DNA of 64,000 nucleotides from Epichloe hybrida (lineage: Eukaryota > Ascomycota > Sordariomycetes > Hypocreales > Clavicipitaceae): contig JAFEKR010000003.1 in assembly GCA_019022495.1 (NCBI GenBank), positions 2,790,001 to 2,854,000 of the forward strand, written 5' to 3'. Each line of letters starts with the position of its first letter. The stretch's first letter is position 1. Shown one piece after another: positions 25,120-37,571 of this stretch. Made by a program: the position numbers and the translations under genes. The notes beneath the pieces are model-generated. The model worked only from the letters and a program-made list of their open reading frames with translations, had not been told where the DNA came from and ran no database searches.

Positions 25120-25547
25120 TGTTATAGACTGGCCCCTAGGCTACTGCGATAGGGCGTTAATATAGTATTAAGAGACTTAAGGAGAAAGGAGAAAAGGTAA
25201 GAGGCTATCCCTAGTAGTGCCCCTTATACCCCCTTAGCTACTTATATAAGCCTCCTTTCCTTACCTTAACTACTTTTACTACTCCTCTCTTTAACTACTA
25301 TATAAATAATGCTTAGGCAAAGCCTAAGCCCTTATATATACCCTTACTTACCTATTATTAATAAACTCCCCTTTATATTAACCCTTAGTAATATATATAA
25401 TAATCACGTTATATATGCCCTTAGTTATTATAATAAAAACTACCCTTACTAATAGCTATCTATAAAGCGTCTAATAGGTACTTGCCCTACTGCCTTATTA
25501 TCTGTTATAGTAGCCCCCCTACTTCTAGGTGTTATTTTATAGTGCAT

Positions 25548-25679
25548 GTAATACGTTCGCCTTGCTAATAGGTTATTTATTATAAATAATTGCCTTACCC
25601 TTACCTATTATACGTAATATATTTGCCTTACTAATAGGTTATTTATTATAAATAATTGCCTTACCCTTACTTATTTATA
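25548..25679. repeat. 66-bp tandem duplication inside X'
   Basis: Two adjacent copies, 25548-25613 and 25614-25679, each starting GTAATA and containing AATAGGTTATTTATTATAAA. The second has further RIP-type changes (CGTTCGCC to TATTTGCC). Segment X near LTR1 has one copy, which explains its shorter length. Confidence 0.88.
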
Positions 25680-28600
25680 GTATACTTAATATAAGTATAA
25701 CTTTTACTATAAATATCTTACTTTAGCTTATACTTATCTTACTTTCCCCTTTATATAACACTATCCCTCTATTATTATAATTCTATTATGCCTTTCTTAT
25801 TATCCTATTAGTTCTCTCCTTTTAAATAATTATTTCCTTTACTAAAATACCTTAATACTAAACTAATACCCTTATTCCTATAGCTCTAGTAGCTATAGGA
25901 GTAGCTACTCTTACTATACTAATATTCTATTCTATTAGTAAGTACCTTATAAAGGGAAACTTTAATAATAAATAGTATACTATGCCTAAATTAGTCTAGT
26001 GTCCTTATAGTCCTTATATTAAATAAGCTCTTACTACTAGTATTTTAAACTATTATTTACCCTAAAGTAAGGAGTTATATTCTCCTTATTAGTAGTATTA
26101 TATTACCTATATATAGTACACTAGGCTTCTATTTACTAACTTATAACTCTAATATGCCCTTAAGGATCTTAAGGCTAAAATTACTATAAGTATATATATT
26201 ATTAAACCTAAAGTCCCTAAGACTATAATTACTAAGAAAAAAATACTTATCTTATTATAGTAATACTACTATCTTATTAGTTACTAAAACGCTCTCCTTA
26301 GCTAGGTATAATTTAACCTAGCTCCTATACACTTAGCTCTTAAGGTATCTTTAGCTATAAATACCTCTATAATAAATATAACTAGCCTTAATATTATCCC
26401 CTTTATTAGCGCTAGCCCTTTAGCTAGTTATAGTATAGTATAGTCTATATAATAAGTTACTAGCATTTTATTCTAATAAAACTAATAGGTTATTAGTAGC
26501 CTAAATACTATATATAAAGAAATATATAAATAGTTTACTACCCTTATTTAGGCGCTTACCCCTTATTATTATAGTAAGAACTAATATTATTATTAAATTA
26601 CTAAGTTAGGTAATAACTCTCCTTTCTATTATTACTAGTAGCTTACTTATTTTCTCTTTAAGTTAAAGTTAGCTAGTTTTTCTCCTAAATATACCCCTAG
26701 AAACCCTAGAGCTAGCTAACCCCTAGCTAGAAATAATATTCCTTATCTTACTAAGATTACTATCCTTACTTACTATCCCCTCCCTTATACTCTAGTTATA
26801 CCTTTACTTATATATACTTTATATACTAACCTTACCTATACTATTTAAAACCTAGGTTATATCCCTAGTAAATAACTCTTTATACTATAACTATTACTAG
26901 GTAAATATACTATAGCTATATTAGTAAAGCACTAGCTTTAAATAAAGGTAATATATACTTATATAAACTCTCCTATTAATTTAAATAAAGACTTAGAGAA
27001 TAATTATTCCCTTTAAGTAATAGTAATAAACTATAATATATTAGTATTATAAATATATATAGGAGTCTTTATAAGTAAATAAGTTTTCTAAAATTAACTT
27101 AGTTTATTATTATACTATATATTTTCTTATTTTACCTTAAACTTATTAAGGGCCTATGTTTATACTATATTCTCTAATAGTTCTTATATAAGCTATATAT
27201 AGCTTACTTACTTAATAAGTATATTATATCTCTTACCCTAGCCTAAGGCATTTTAAGCTACTAGGATTTACTTAATCTAATATTCCTTAATAAGTTTATT
27301 ATTACCCTTTACTAGGACTTATTCTAGTTCTAGATAAGAGTCCTAGAGCTTTTAACTAAGGAGAGGGTTCTCTATAGCGTGTTTAATAAGGTTTATATAA
27401 AATACTAGGTAAATACCTCTTAGGATATTAAGCTATACTATAAGTAGTATTAGGACTTTTATAACTATATACTTTACTATTACTTAATTAAGTTTTTATA
27501 AGGGGTAGTTAGTTTTAATATTTTTAAGTAAAAGCTATACTTTATCTCTTACCTAAAACTATTTTACTAGCTAATATAAAGTAAATATAGTATTTTACTA
27601 CCTTTATTATATATAGGCTATTATAGCTTATACTAGATTAGTACTCTCCTAAAGGTACTTAAGGAACTAGATTACTTACCCCTTTAGTATTATTATAGAA
27701 GTAAATATATCTAGTAGTAACTAAACTAGCTTTAGATTATAGCTATATAGTAGCTTATTTAGGCTAACTCCTATTATAGAAAATAGCCTATTATTAATTA
27801 TAAGCTAGTAAGTAGCTAGATATTCTAGCTAGTTAAACTATAAGAAAAAGACTATAATATATAGTATTACCTATACCTCTTAGTTTACTTACTTAGTATT
27901 ACTATTAGTTTATAGGTAGTATAATATAAAAAGTAACTAATTAATTCTAACTAGGGAGCATAGTATTATCTAAAACTTTCCTAACTAATCTAAACTATAA
28001 TCTATAATAATTAATTAAGGAAACCCCTTAAACTACTACTAAACTATTTTAAACCTCTTTATATATTTCTTAGCTCCTATAGATATTATAGCCTTAAGCT
28101 AAATAAATTTAAAGAGTTAATCTATAATAACTATTAGGTATTATGGTTTTTTAGGGGATAGTACTAGTAAGTTTATTATAAAGTTAATAGAGATCTATAA
28201 CTAAAACTAGTTAGGGATAGGTAAAGGCTTTAGTAAGCCCTAGTAATGTTAATAGCTCTTATAATTACTATAGTAGTAATAGTTATAAATAAACCTAGTA
28301 ATATCTTATAATATCCTATCCTAGTAAAACTACTATTATAAGATTTAAAACGTGGTATTATAGCCTAGGTGCCTTACTACTAGCAAATTATAGCATTACT
28401 ATATTAGGGTTATTATAAAAGGCTCCTAAGCTAGGACTTAGGTATAGCCCCTAAACTAAAGCGCCTTATAAGCGCTTATAAAATAATTTACTACTTACTC
28501 TCTTATAAGTGCCTTAATAGGAAACCTCTAGGCCCTTTCCTAGATAGCCCTTAATTAGATACTATACGTAAGGTCTAAGATAATAGCCTAGTCCTATAAG

Positions 28601-31600
28601 GTCTAAAGGTATTTAGTAGTAAAGAGAACCTTACTAGCTAGTAGTAGTGCTATACTACTATTATTTTACTATTTATCTAGTGTTAGTAAGAGCTATATAA
28701 TAGTAATAGGTTATAGGATATATCCTATTCTAGAGGTTACCCCTTCCTAGTCCTATTCCCTTTAAGAAAGAGTATTAGGCTACTATGCTTATATACTAGG
28801 TCTATACTAGAGGTAAAAATTAAATAGTGTAAGTGTGTTTACTTATTAAGCTTACTACTCTAATATTAACTAGGGAGTTATAAAGTACTCTAGGTTCTTA
28901 TAGTCTATATAGATTATAAATAAACTAGAAACGCCCTATAGCTTAGCTAACTATACCTTAAGGCATAAGATAATAGCTAATAATTCCTTATTATAAATTA
29001 TATAGTTCTTTTATAAGGTTATAAGGCTAGTAAAGTAATAGGTAACTAGGTATATAACGCTATCCTAGCCTTACTAGGAAAGGTATTCTCTAATAGCTAT
29101 TCTTAAATAATTAGCTTCTATTACTATAGGGAGATCTAGGTCCTATTATGCTAGTACTAGGTATGTAATAAAGGCGTCTTTTAGCCTATTAAAGGTATTA
29201 TTCTCTTTAGGTCTCTATTAAAAAGGGATATTTCATTTAGTTAATTATATTAGCAGTACCACTAGTTCTAAAAAGTTACTAATAAAGTTATAGTAAAAGT
29301 TAGTAAACCTTAGGAAGCTATAGACCCCCTAAAGTTTTATTAGGGCTACTTACTCCCTAATAGCTATAACCTTTACTAGGTCTAGATAGATAAAATAACC
29401 CGCTATAATAATATATCCTAGGTATTAAACCTCCTTTACTATAAACATAGACTTATTAAGGTCTAAGTACAAACCTATATCCCTTAGGTAGCCTAATATT
29501 AACTAAACCTTAGCTATATAGTCTTTCCTTAATCCCCCTAAGTAAACTAAGATATTATCTAAGTACACTATAATAAAGTCCCTTAATATATCCCCTAAGG
29601 ACTTATTAATATAATATTAGAATATTACTAGTACACTAGCTAGGCTAAAGGGGTAAACTAACTACTTAAATAGCCTAAACCTAGTTTAAAACACTATTAG
29701 GTACTCCTAGCCCTTAGTAATCCGTAGCTTATAAAACGCTATATAAATATTTACCTTTATAAACTAGTATACCTAGGATAAGAAATAGAGTGTCTTCTTA
29801 ATTAATAAGAGAGAATAGTAATCCTATGCTATTATCTTATTAAGAGCATAGTAGTTTATGTAAAAACGCTAACCCCTATTAGCCTTTTTAATAAGGAAAA
29901 CTAGAGCTATAGCTAATAATAAGCTAGTATAGATCTAACCCTTATCTATTAAGTCTATAATCTAGTGCTTAACCTTTAGAAGCTAGTCCCTTAGCATATT
30001 ATATAGTAGTCCCTAAGGGAGCGTTAGTTTAGACCTATCCTAATTCTTATATAAGCATATGTGGTAATTAAGGGACCCCTAATAAGGAGGTAAGCTATTA
30101 GCTTTAGCCTTATTAAAAAGGTCTATAAAGTTAGCTAACTCCTTAGGTAATATTAATATATCTAGGCTATTTAGTTTTATCTTAGGCACTATAATTTATA
30201 GTACTATTATTATCTCCCTAAGGCTTATAGTAATAAACATTATAAAAGTGTCCTTTCTCTAGTATGCCTAGCGCGCTTCTATGGCATATAAGGACTTAAT
30301 AATCCCCTATACTAGAGTCTCTACCCTATATGTAAAGGCTTTAAAGACATATAAGCCCTCTGCTACTTTAATAACTAATTACTATTTTACTACATAAATA
30401 ACCACATTATAATATTCTAGCTATAGCATCCTAAGTATAATGTCTTATATAAGGCCTAGGATAATATATAAATACACTAATAACTCCTAGCTATTAATAT
30501 CTATTCTAGTGTATACTATATAGGTAATTAAGGAGGTATTTTCCTATACTTTCTTTCCCCTCCTTTCTATTTTTACTATAGTCTAAACATACCTTCTCTT
30601 TAGTAACTATATAAGCTCTAGGCTAAACTATTTTACTACTAACTTACTTATAGCACTATAATAATTATAACTATAATTAATCTAGATATTAATATAATAA
30701 TATATATTAAAGAGTATAGAAATTAAGAATAGTAATTAGTCTATATATTATACTATATCCTGCTCTAACTCTATATAGCTTAAATAGTTATCTTATATTA
30801 TAGTATATAGTTAGCCTCCTTACCCCTATATAAGACTTTACTTAGGGGCTACTTATTTTCTATAAGGGGAATGTTTACCTCCTTATTTACGCTTTCCTTA
30901 TTTGCTTTATATAAGTTAATACTAACCTATAGGGGATAGAGTAAGAGGAAGGTACACTCCTAAATATAGTAGTCCTTAGATTTATATTATAAGTAATATC
31001 TCTTCTAATAGCGTTTAGCTAACTTTACTTCTAATACCTATTTAGCCTATTATGCGTTTATAGCTAGCTTTAGACCCTTCTCCTTCTTAACTAGCCTATT
31101 TTATTTCCCTAATTAAGTCCTTACTACATATACCCTAGTTATTAGTATATTACCCTTATAATTAGTCTAAGGTATAGGTTTAGCTAGCTATAGTCTATAT
31201 TAGGACTAGTACTTATTCTCTATAGTAAGGGCCTTAATATTAACTATAATCTTATAATACTATATAATAGCTATATGCCACACGCTTTAGCTAATACCCT
31301 AGCTTACGCCAATTTCTCTTAAACGCTTATTAAGCGCTTATTAAAGCTTTACTAGCTTTATATTATCCCCTTAATAATTCTCTCTTACTAATAAGAGCTT
31401 CTTTATAAAGTAAATAAAGAACATAGAAAATAGCTCCCCTAGGCCTTATTTTATCTAGTTAAGTTCTATAAGGGCTATCTCTTACCTATATAAATTAGAG
31501 AATATAGACTTAAGGTATTCTAGGAATTTAGCTAGGTTAAAATTATAAATACTACCTTATTTAAAGAAAGTAGCCACCTAGGACTAGACTTTAAAGAATA

Positions 31601-32104
31601 GGTTCTAGTAAATAAATATTTACCTATTCTTATTAGTTTTAATAAAGTCCTTATTTACCTATAGCTTATATTCTATTAGGAACTTCTATATAGTAAATAA
31701 GGCCTTATTACTATTATATAGGTTGCTTATAAGGATAGGTTTTTATTTTACCCTAGGTATAGTTAAGACTAGGTTAAAGATAAAAGGTAAAGTAAGGTTT
31801 ACTATTAGTATATTAGGCTAGGCTATAATAGGTAGTTAGGTTAAGGGTCCTATAGTGCTTATAGCTACTTATTATTAAAGGTATATAAGTTCTACTATTT
31901 ATTTATTAAGTATAAGTTAAAGCGTCTTAAATTAGGCCTATTAAGCTACTAGTAGTGCTATAGCATTAGATAAGGGAGTTATTATCCCCTAGCTAGGTTA
32001 GTCTTATAGTTAGAGTGTGTTTACTACATCTATTAATACATCTATTAGTGTTTTTATTATGTCTTTTAGTAGTTATTAAAAAGGACTAAAGGAAGTCTTT
32101 TAAT

Positions 32105-32321
32105 TATTATAGACTAGCCCCTAGGCTACTATAATAAGGCATTAATATAGTATTAAGAGACTTAAGGAAAAAGGAGAAAAGGTAAGAGGCTATCCCTAGT
32201 GGTGCCCCTTATACCCCCTTAGCTACTTATATAAGCCTCCTTTCCCCACCCTAACTACTTCTACCACTCCCCTCTCTAACTGCTATATAAACAATGCTTA
32301 GGCAAAGCCTAAGCCCTTATA
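32105..32321 (-). repeat. Array LTR3, shared by elements A and B
   Basis: 217 bp, starts TATTATAG (TG changed to TA). It is the 5' LTR of A and the 3' LTR of B at once. It keeps the palindrome GCTTAGGC-AAA-GCCTAAGC at 32296-32314 and a TATATAAG box in the sense orientation. Confidence 0.9.
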
Positions 32322-34920
32322 ACTAATACCCTTACTCCTATAGCTCTAGTAACTATAGGAGTAGTTACTCTTACTATACTAATATCCTATTTTATTAGTA
32401 AGTACCTTATAGAGGGAAACTCTAATAATAAATAGTATACTATACTTAAATTAGTCTAGTATTCTTATAGTCCTTATATTAAATAAGCTCTTACTACTAG
32501 TATCTTAAACTATTATTTACCTTAAAGTAAGGAGTTATATTCTCCTTATTAGTAATATTATATTACCTATATATAATACACTAGGCTTTTATTTACTAAC
32601 CTATAACTCTAATATACCCTTAAGGATCTTAAGGCTAAAATTACTATAAGTATATATATTATTAAGCCTAGAGTCCCTAAGACTATAACTATAAAGAAAA
32701 AGATACTTATCTTATTATAAAGATATTACTATCTTATTAGTTACTAAAACGCTCTCCTTAGCTAAGCGTAATTTAACTTAGCTCCTATATACTTAGCTCT
32801 TAGGGTATCTCTAGCTATAAATACCCTTATAATAAATATAACTAGCCTTAATATTATCCCCTTTATTAGCACTAGCCCTTTAGCTAGTTATAGTATAGTA
32901 TAGTCTATATAATAAGTTACTAGTATTTTATTCTAGTAAAACTAATAGGTTATTAGTAGCCTAAATACTATATATAAAGAAATATATAAATAGTTTACTA
33001 CCCTTATCTAGGCACTTACCCCCTATTATTATAGTAAGAACTAATACTATTATTAAATTACTAAGTTAAGTAATAACTCCCCTTTCTATTATTACTAGTA
33101 ACTTAGTTATTTTCCCTTTAAGTTAAAGTTAGCTAGTTTTCCTCCTAAATATACCACTAGAAACCCTAGAGCTAGCTAACCTCTAGCTAAAAATAATATT
33201 CCTTATCTTACTAGAATTACTATTCTTACTTATATTCCCCTCCCTTATACTTTAGTTATACCTTTACCTATATATACTTTATATACTAACCTTACTTATA
33301 CTATTTAAAACCTAGGTTATATCCCTAGTAAATAACTCTTTATACTATAACTTTTACTAAGTAAATATACTATAGCTATATTAGTAAAGCACTAACTCTA
33401 AATAGAGGTAGTATATGCTTATATAAACTCTTTTATTAATTTAAATAAAGACTTAGAGAATAATTATTCTCTTTAAGTAATAGTAGTAAACTATAATATA
33501 TTAGTATCTTAAATATATATAGGAGTCTTTATAGGTAAATAAGTTTTCTAAAATTAACTTAGTTTATTATTATATTATATATCTCCTTATTTTACCTTAA
33601 ACTTATTAAGGGCTTATATTTATACTATATTCTCTAATAGTTCTTATATAGGCTATATATAGCTTACTTACTTAATAAGTATATTATATCTTTTCCCCTA
33701 GTCTAGGGTATTTTAAGCCACTAGGATTTGCTTAACCTAATATTCCTTAATAAGTTTATTATTACCCTTTACTAGGACTTATTCTAGTCCTAGATAAAAG
33801 TCTTAGAGCTTTTAACTAAGGAAAGGGTTCTTTATAGCGTATTTAATAAGGTTTATGTAAAATACTAGGTAAATACCTCTTAAAATATTAAGCTATACTA
33901 TAAGTAATATTAAGACTTCTATAACTATATACTTTACTATTACTTAATTAAGTTTCTATAAGAGGTAATTAGTTTTAATATTTTTAAGTAAAAGCTATAC
34001 TTTATCTCTAACCTAAAACTATTTTACTAGCTAATATAAAGTAAATATAGTATCTTGCTACCTTTATTATATATAGGCTATTATAGCTTATACTAAATAA
34101 GTACTCTCCTAGAGGTGCTTAAGAAACTATATTACTTACCCCTTTAGTGTTATTATAGAAGTAAATATATCTAGTAGTAACTAGACTAGCTTTAGATTAT
34201 AGCTATATAATAGCTTATTTAGGCTAACTCCTATTATAGAAAATAGCCTATTATTAATTATAAGCTAGTAAGTAGCTAGATATTCTAGCTAGTTAAACTA
34301 TAAGAAAAAGACTATAATATGTAGTATTACCTATACCTCTTAGTTTACTTACTTACAGAGTATTGCACTACAATGTGTATTGTATTGTATTGTTTGTATT
34401 GTATTATATTAAATACAATATAATACAAAATACAATACAAATAAAATATAATACAAATTATTTTATAGTAAATACAATAAATACAAATTAATTTGTAGTA
34501 ACTACACTAACTACAAACAATACAAATGTATTATTAGGTAAAAAAAAAGTATAACTTTTTATTAACTAAGGTTATTATTAGGATTAATAGAAAATTAGTT
34601 AATAGAACCCTTATATTATTAGCTATTTTATCTAATTAGTTATATAATTTATAATATTATACTATTTTGTTAATTTTACTATAACTAGGGTTATATATAA
34701 TATTATAACTTTTTAATAATACTACTATACTTAATACTTTATTTTACTAATATAGCTTAAAGAAAAACCTTCTTATTATATTATTTACTATTTTTATTAA
34801 TTGTTTTCTATTTCTATAAATTATTATTATTACTTATTTAAAAAAAAAACTGTAAACTAAAGTAATTACATAAAATAAACTACTAATTAGCTTACTACAA
34901 GTACCTTAATAGTTATTATA

Positions 34921-35142
34921 TTAGCTTAGAATAGCTTAGAATAGCTTATATTAGCTTAGAATAGCTTAGAATAGATTATATTAGCTTATGTTAGCTTATA
35001 TTAGCTTAGAATAGCATATATTAGGTTATAATAGTATATTATAGCTTACAATAGCTTATAATAGCTTAGAATAGCTTATATTAGCTTAGAATAGCTTAGA
35101 ATAGCTTAGAGTAAGTTAGAATAGCTTAGAATAGCTTAAAAT
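34921..35142. repeat. TTAGCTTAGAATAGC minisatellite in hAT1
   Basis: About fifteen imperfect units built on TAGCTTAGAA/TAGCTTATAT. Confidence 0.85.
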
Positions 35143-35350
35143 ACTAATATTACTTAGAATATTATTAGTGTTAAAGTTTAATAAAATATATATAACTAAT
35201 AAATAAATAAAATATAAATACTAGTAATTATAAGTAAATTACTTAGTATATAGTTTTTAATAACTTAGTATTTTAAGGTTTTTAAAAATATTAATATCAT
35301 AAAAATGTTTTCTTTTTTATGTTTTTTAAAATAATAATAAAAGTGAGATA

Positions 35351-35538
35351 ATAGTAATAATAGTAATAATAGTAATAATAGTAATAATAGTAATAATAGT
35401 AATAATAGTAATAATAGTAATAATAGTAATAATAGTAATAGTAGTAATAATAGTAATAATAGTAATAATAGTAATAATAGTAATAATAGTAATAATAGTA
35501 ATAATAGTAATAATAGTAATAATAGTAATAATAGTAAT
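35351..35538. repeat. 9-bp (AGTAATAAT) array in hAT1
   Basis: About twenty nearly perfect tandem copies of AGTAATAAT, with one AGTAATAGT variant. A second 9-mer array (TTATTAAAG/TTATTAAGG) follows at 35539-35596. Confidence 0.92.
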
Positions 35539-35612
35539 TAAGGTTATTAAGGTTATTAAAGTTATTAAAGTTATTAAAGTTATTAAAGTTATTAAATCTG
35601 TTATAATAACTA

Positions 35613-35723
35613 TATATATATTCTTTACGCTAGATAGCTAATTAAGTTAGTCCTAGTACTCTAAGCTTAGTTAAGAGGGAAAACCCTATACTAGGAAGAA
35701 AAACCCCCTTGCGTCTATATACC
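35613..35723 (-). mobile_element. Short LINE 3'-end fragment inside hAT1
   Basis: About 111 bp that is the reverse complement of the last part of the LINE at 55150-57486 (shared words TTCTTTACGCTAG and GAGGGAAAACCC). Flanked by TTATAATAACTA and TTATAATAAGTA, a 12-bp TSD with one difference. Consistent with severe 5' truncation. Confidence 0.8.
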
Positions 35724-37161
35724 TTATAATAAGTATAGTATATTATATAAAAGTTAGTCTTACTATTATTTTTAAAAATAAGTTACTTATTTCTATAGCT
35801 TATTTAAGCTATATAGGGTAACTAAAATATACTATTAAGAATCTATTAAAATATTATAAATATTTTCTATTATATTCTTTCTTTATATATTATTATAATA
35901 AGATATATAAAGTTACTATATATAACTTCTTAAAGCTTTAGAATTATAAAGCTTAAAGTAATATTTAATTAGTTTAAATAGTAAATAAATAGTTTAAGCT
36001 TTTTTTAAGTTCTTATTTTATTAATAATAATATTTGAGTACTAAGTATATAGTCTATTAACTTATAGATATTTATTTAGATTTCTAATTTAATTTAATTA
36101 TATTAGTTTAGGGTATTTTTTAATTAAATTAATTAAATTAATAAAAGAAATATAAAATAATTTCTAATAATAGTAAATAAAATAATTAGAAGGTTTTTCT
36201 TAAAGTTATATTAGTAAAATAAAGTAATAAGTATAATAGTATTATTAAAAAGTTATAATATTATATATAACACTAGTTATAGTAAAATGTTTAAAATAAT
36301 ATAATATTATAAATTATATAACTAATTAGATAAAATAGCTAATAATAAAAGGTTTCTATTAACTAATTCTCTTTTAATCCTAATAATAACCTTAGCTAAT
36401 AAAAAGTCCCACTTTTTTTTTTACCTAACAATACATTTGTATTGTTTGTAGTTAGTGTAGTTACTACACTAACTACACTACAAAATAATTTATATTTAAT
36501 ACAATACAATACAATAAATACAATACAAACAATACTCTGCTTACTTAGTACTACTATTAGTCTATAAGTAATATAATATAAAAAGTAACTAATTAATCCT
36601 AACTAGGGAGTATAATATTATCTAAAACTTTCCTAACTAATCTAAGCTATAATCTATAATAATTAATTAAGGAAACCCCCTAAACCACTACTAAACTATT
36701 TTAAACCTCTTTATATATTCCTTAGCTTTTATAGAAGTTATAGCCTTAAGCTAAATAAATTTAGAGAGTTAATCTATAATAACTATTAGGTATTATAGTT
36801 TTTCTAGGGATAGTGCTAGTAAGTTTATTATAAAGTTAATAGAGATTTATAACTAAAACTAGTTAGGAATAGGTAAAGGCTTTAGTAAGCCCTAGTAATA
36901 TTAATAGCTCTTATAATTACTATAGTAGTAATAGTTATAAATAAACTTAGTAATATCTTATAATATCCTATCCTAGTAAAACTACTATTATAAGATTTAG
37001 AATATAGTATTATAGCCTAGGTGCCTTACTACTAGTAAATTATAGTATTACTATATTAGGGTTATTATAAGAGGCTTTTAAGCTAGGACCTAGGTATAGC
37101 CCCTAAACTAAAGCGCCTTATAAGTACTTATAGAATAATTTACTACTTACTCCCTTATAAG

Positions 37162-37571
37162 CAGAGCTTTACACTCGTGTAGTGTAGTTTTTTGTGTAGT
37201 TTTTTTGTTTAATTTTATATCTAGCTAGTTATTAAAGTTATTATCCTAAAAATCACGTAATCCTATAGAGTAAAATTCTAAGAAAAATACTATATATAAA
37301 TGTGGGCCCGAAAGTGGGCCCTAGGCCCGCAAATTGGAAATACTACATTTGTAGTGTTTTTTAAGTGCTAAAATGTAGTGAAATGTAGTTTTTCTAATTT
37401 ATAGGCGAAGGGTCCACTTTTAGACCCACTTTTATATATAACTACACTGTAGTTTTTAAGTTAGCTATCTAAAAATAGAAGTTTTATATCTATATGTATT
37501 TTCTAAGATTAGATATTAATTATTTGTTAGAAAAAAAAAAACTACAAGATGTGGTGTAGTGCAAAGCTCTG
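37162..37571. mobile_element. hAT-like foldback element 2
   Basis: 410 bp with CAGAGCTTT and AAAGCTCTG ends and a perfect 8-bp TSD CTTATAAG (37154-37161, 37572-37579); element A holds the empty site at 28502-28509. The interior is partly palindromic: about 37295-37340 (AAATGTGGGCCCGAAAGTGG) pairs with about 37400-37440 in inverted order. It keeps CG and GGGCCC words, so it is less RIP-mutated than its surroundings. Confidence 0.88.

Larger units (their letters stand above)
25120..32321 (-). mobile_element. Gypsy element A (LTR2 to LTR3)
   Basis: 7.2 kb with 217-bp LTRs at 25120-25336 and 32105-32321, the second shared with element B. Minus-strand pol relic: the RT box lies at 29568-29542 and reads VYLDNILVY. 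The interior has no hAT insertion, and it keeps the three empty target sites matching those filled in B and C (27888-27895, 28502-28509, 28957-28964). Segment X' (25337-25866) holds a 66-bp tandem duplication. Confidence 0.9.
34356..36539 (+). mobile_element. hAT-like non-autonomous element 1
   Basis: 2184 bp with CAGAGTATTG at the left and CAATACTCTG at the right, flanked by an 8-bp TSD CTTACTTA (34348-34355, 36540-36547). Element A has the unfilled site (one CTTACTTA) at 27888-27895. Both ends are packed with repeats of TGTATTG/CAATACA. It contains no transposase frame. An 8-bp TSD and CAGAG ends are typical of hAT elements. The interior holds three short tandem arrays and a LINE fragment. 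Confidence 0.9.

Noticed and set aside
34356..36539. MULE or Tc1/mariner origin for the CAGAG elements
   Set aside because: TSDs are 8 bp (not TA, not 9-11 bp) in all four cases, which fits hAT; the 12-bp duplications belong to the LINE fragments inside them.
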